Origin: an uncultured Eubacteriales bacterium
GTDB taxonomy: Bacteria; Bacillota; Clostridia; Tissierellales; Peptoniphilaceae
Reading direction: 5' to 3'
DNA: 42,939 bases
Assembly: GCA_902488815.1 (NCBI GenBank)
Contig: CABTXP010000007.1
Coordinates: 1-42,939, forward strand
Of the stretch, positions 42,857 through 42,939 are shown one piece after another; the stretch's first letter is position 1, and each line of letters starts with the position of its first letter. A program made the position numbers and the translations under genes. Under the pieces are notes generated by a model that made no database searches, had not been told where the DNA came from, and saw only the letters and a list, made by a program, of their open reading frames with translations.

Positions 42857-42933
42857 CGGGGCGTAGCGCAGTTTGGTAGCGCACATGGTTTGGGACCATG
42901 GGGCCGTGGGTTCAAATCCTCTCCCCCCGACCA
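42857..42933 (+). tRNA. tRNA-Pro (anticodon UGG)
   Basis: A 77-nt cloverleaf. The anticodon arm CATGG-TTTGGGA-CCATG gives UGG, and the D arm AGCGCAGTTTGGTAGCGCA and encoded CCA are present. Two pairs look wrong: position 6-67 in the acceptor stem is C-C, and position 50-64 in the T stem is U-C. The rest of the acceptor (CGGGG/CCCCG) is sound. It could be genuine, decayed, or an error near the end of the assembled sequence. Confidence 0.85.
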
Positions 42934-42939
42934 ACACTC

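Noticed and set aside
1..42939. CRISPR array, insertion sequence or prophage
   Set aside because: No repeat-spacer pattern, transposase or phage structural gene was seen.

Overview
The window looks like a chromosomal stretch of a low-GC, anaerobic Firmicute that ferments amino acids and organic acids. The Peptoniphilaceae/Tissierellia group is my best guess. This rests on A+T-rich intergenic DNA, strong AGGAGG ribosome-binding sites, TTGnnn/TATAAT promoters, an NAD-type glutamate dehydrogenase, an AtoDA CoA-transferase with an AtoE carrier, SLH-domain surface protein, and the class Ia ribonucleotide reductase. No rRNA is present, so the placement is inference. No phage, plasmid, IS element or CRISPR array was seen.

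Layout. 1-6.2 kb: a large lipoprotein, glutamate dehydrogenase, a small operon of envelope proteins with an HTH regulator (DUF2975-HTH-membrane protein-lipoprotein), and a CoA-transferase pair. 6.2-10.8 kb: ppx-ppk polyphosphate operon and the short-chain fatty acid carrier atoE. 11-15.1 kb: a tight operon lepB-MATE-mntP-membrane MutS-like ATPase. 15.2-18.7 kb: a GntR(YtrA-type)/ABC operon with a visible operator, then a second MATE pump. 18.7-21.3 kb: an unknown 553-aa protein coupled to a FUSC/DUF939 exporter-like protein. 21.3-25.8 kb: a phased row of four DnaA-box-like sites, the hibernation factor hpf, then nrdAB preceded by two NrdR-box-like sites. 25.8-29.8 kb: the cell-division/envelope operon ftsE-ftsX-M23 hydrolase activator-ctpA. 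29.9-34.4 kb: 5-formyl-THF cyclo-ligase overlapping a CofE-like glutamyl ligase, a GNAT-like protein, a DUF169 protein and a small membrane protein. 34.5-36.9 kb: two secreted proteins, an SLH-CAP protein and a class B acid phosphatase. 37.0-40.9 kb: a four-gene operon of a small protein, a GHKL (MORC/MutL-like) ATPase, an unknown 300-aa protein and a DUF6339-like protein. 41.2-42.9 kb: tmRNA, a VanZ-like protein, a HAD phosphatase and tRNA-Pro.

The main candidate for an undescribed system is the four-gene GHKL-ATPase operon at 37018-40909. It lies beside the 3' end of ssrA, a common site for genomic islands, and is insulated by terminators on both sides. Its ATPase resembles those found in MutL/MORC-type restriction and defence loci, but I recognise no nuclease, methyltransferase or helicase partner. 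Other points of interest are the helically phased DnaA-box row near nrdAB, the CofE homologue translationally coupled to a folate enzyme, the recurrent 8-nt ATGnnTRR gene junctions, and an unusual tRNA-Pro with two stem mismatches.
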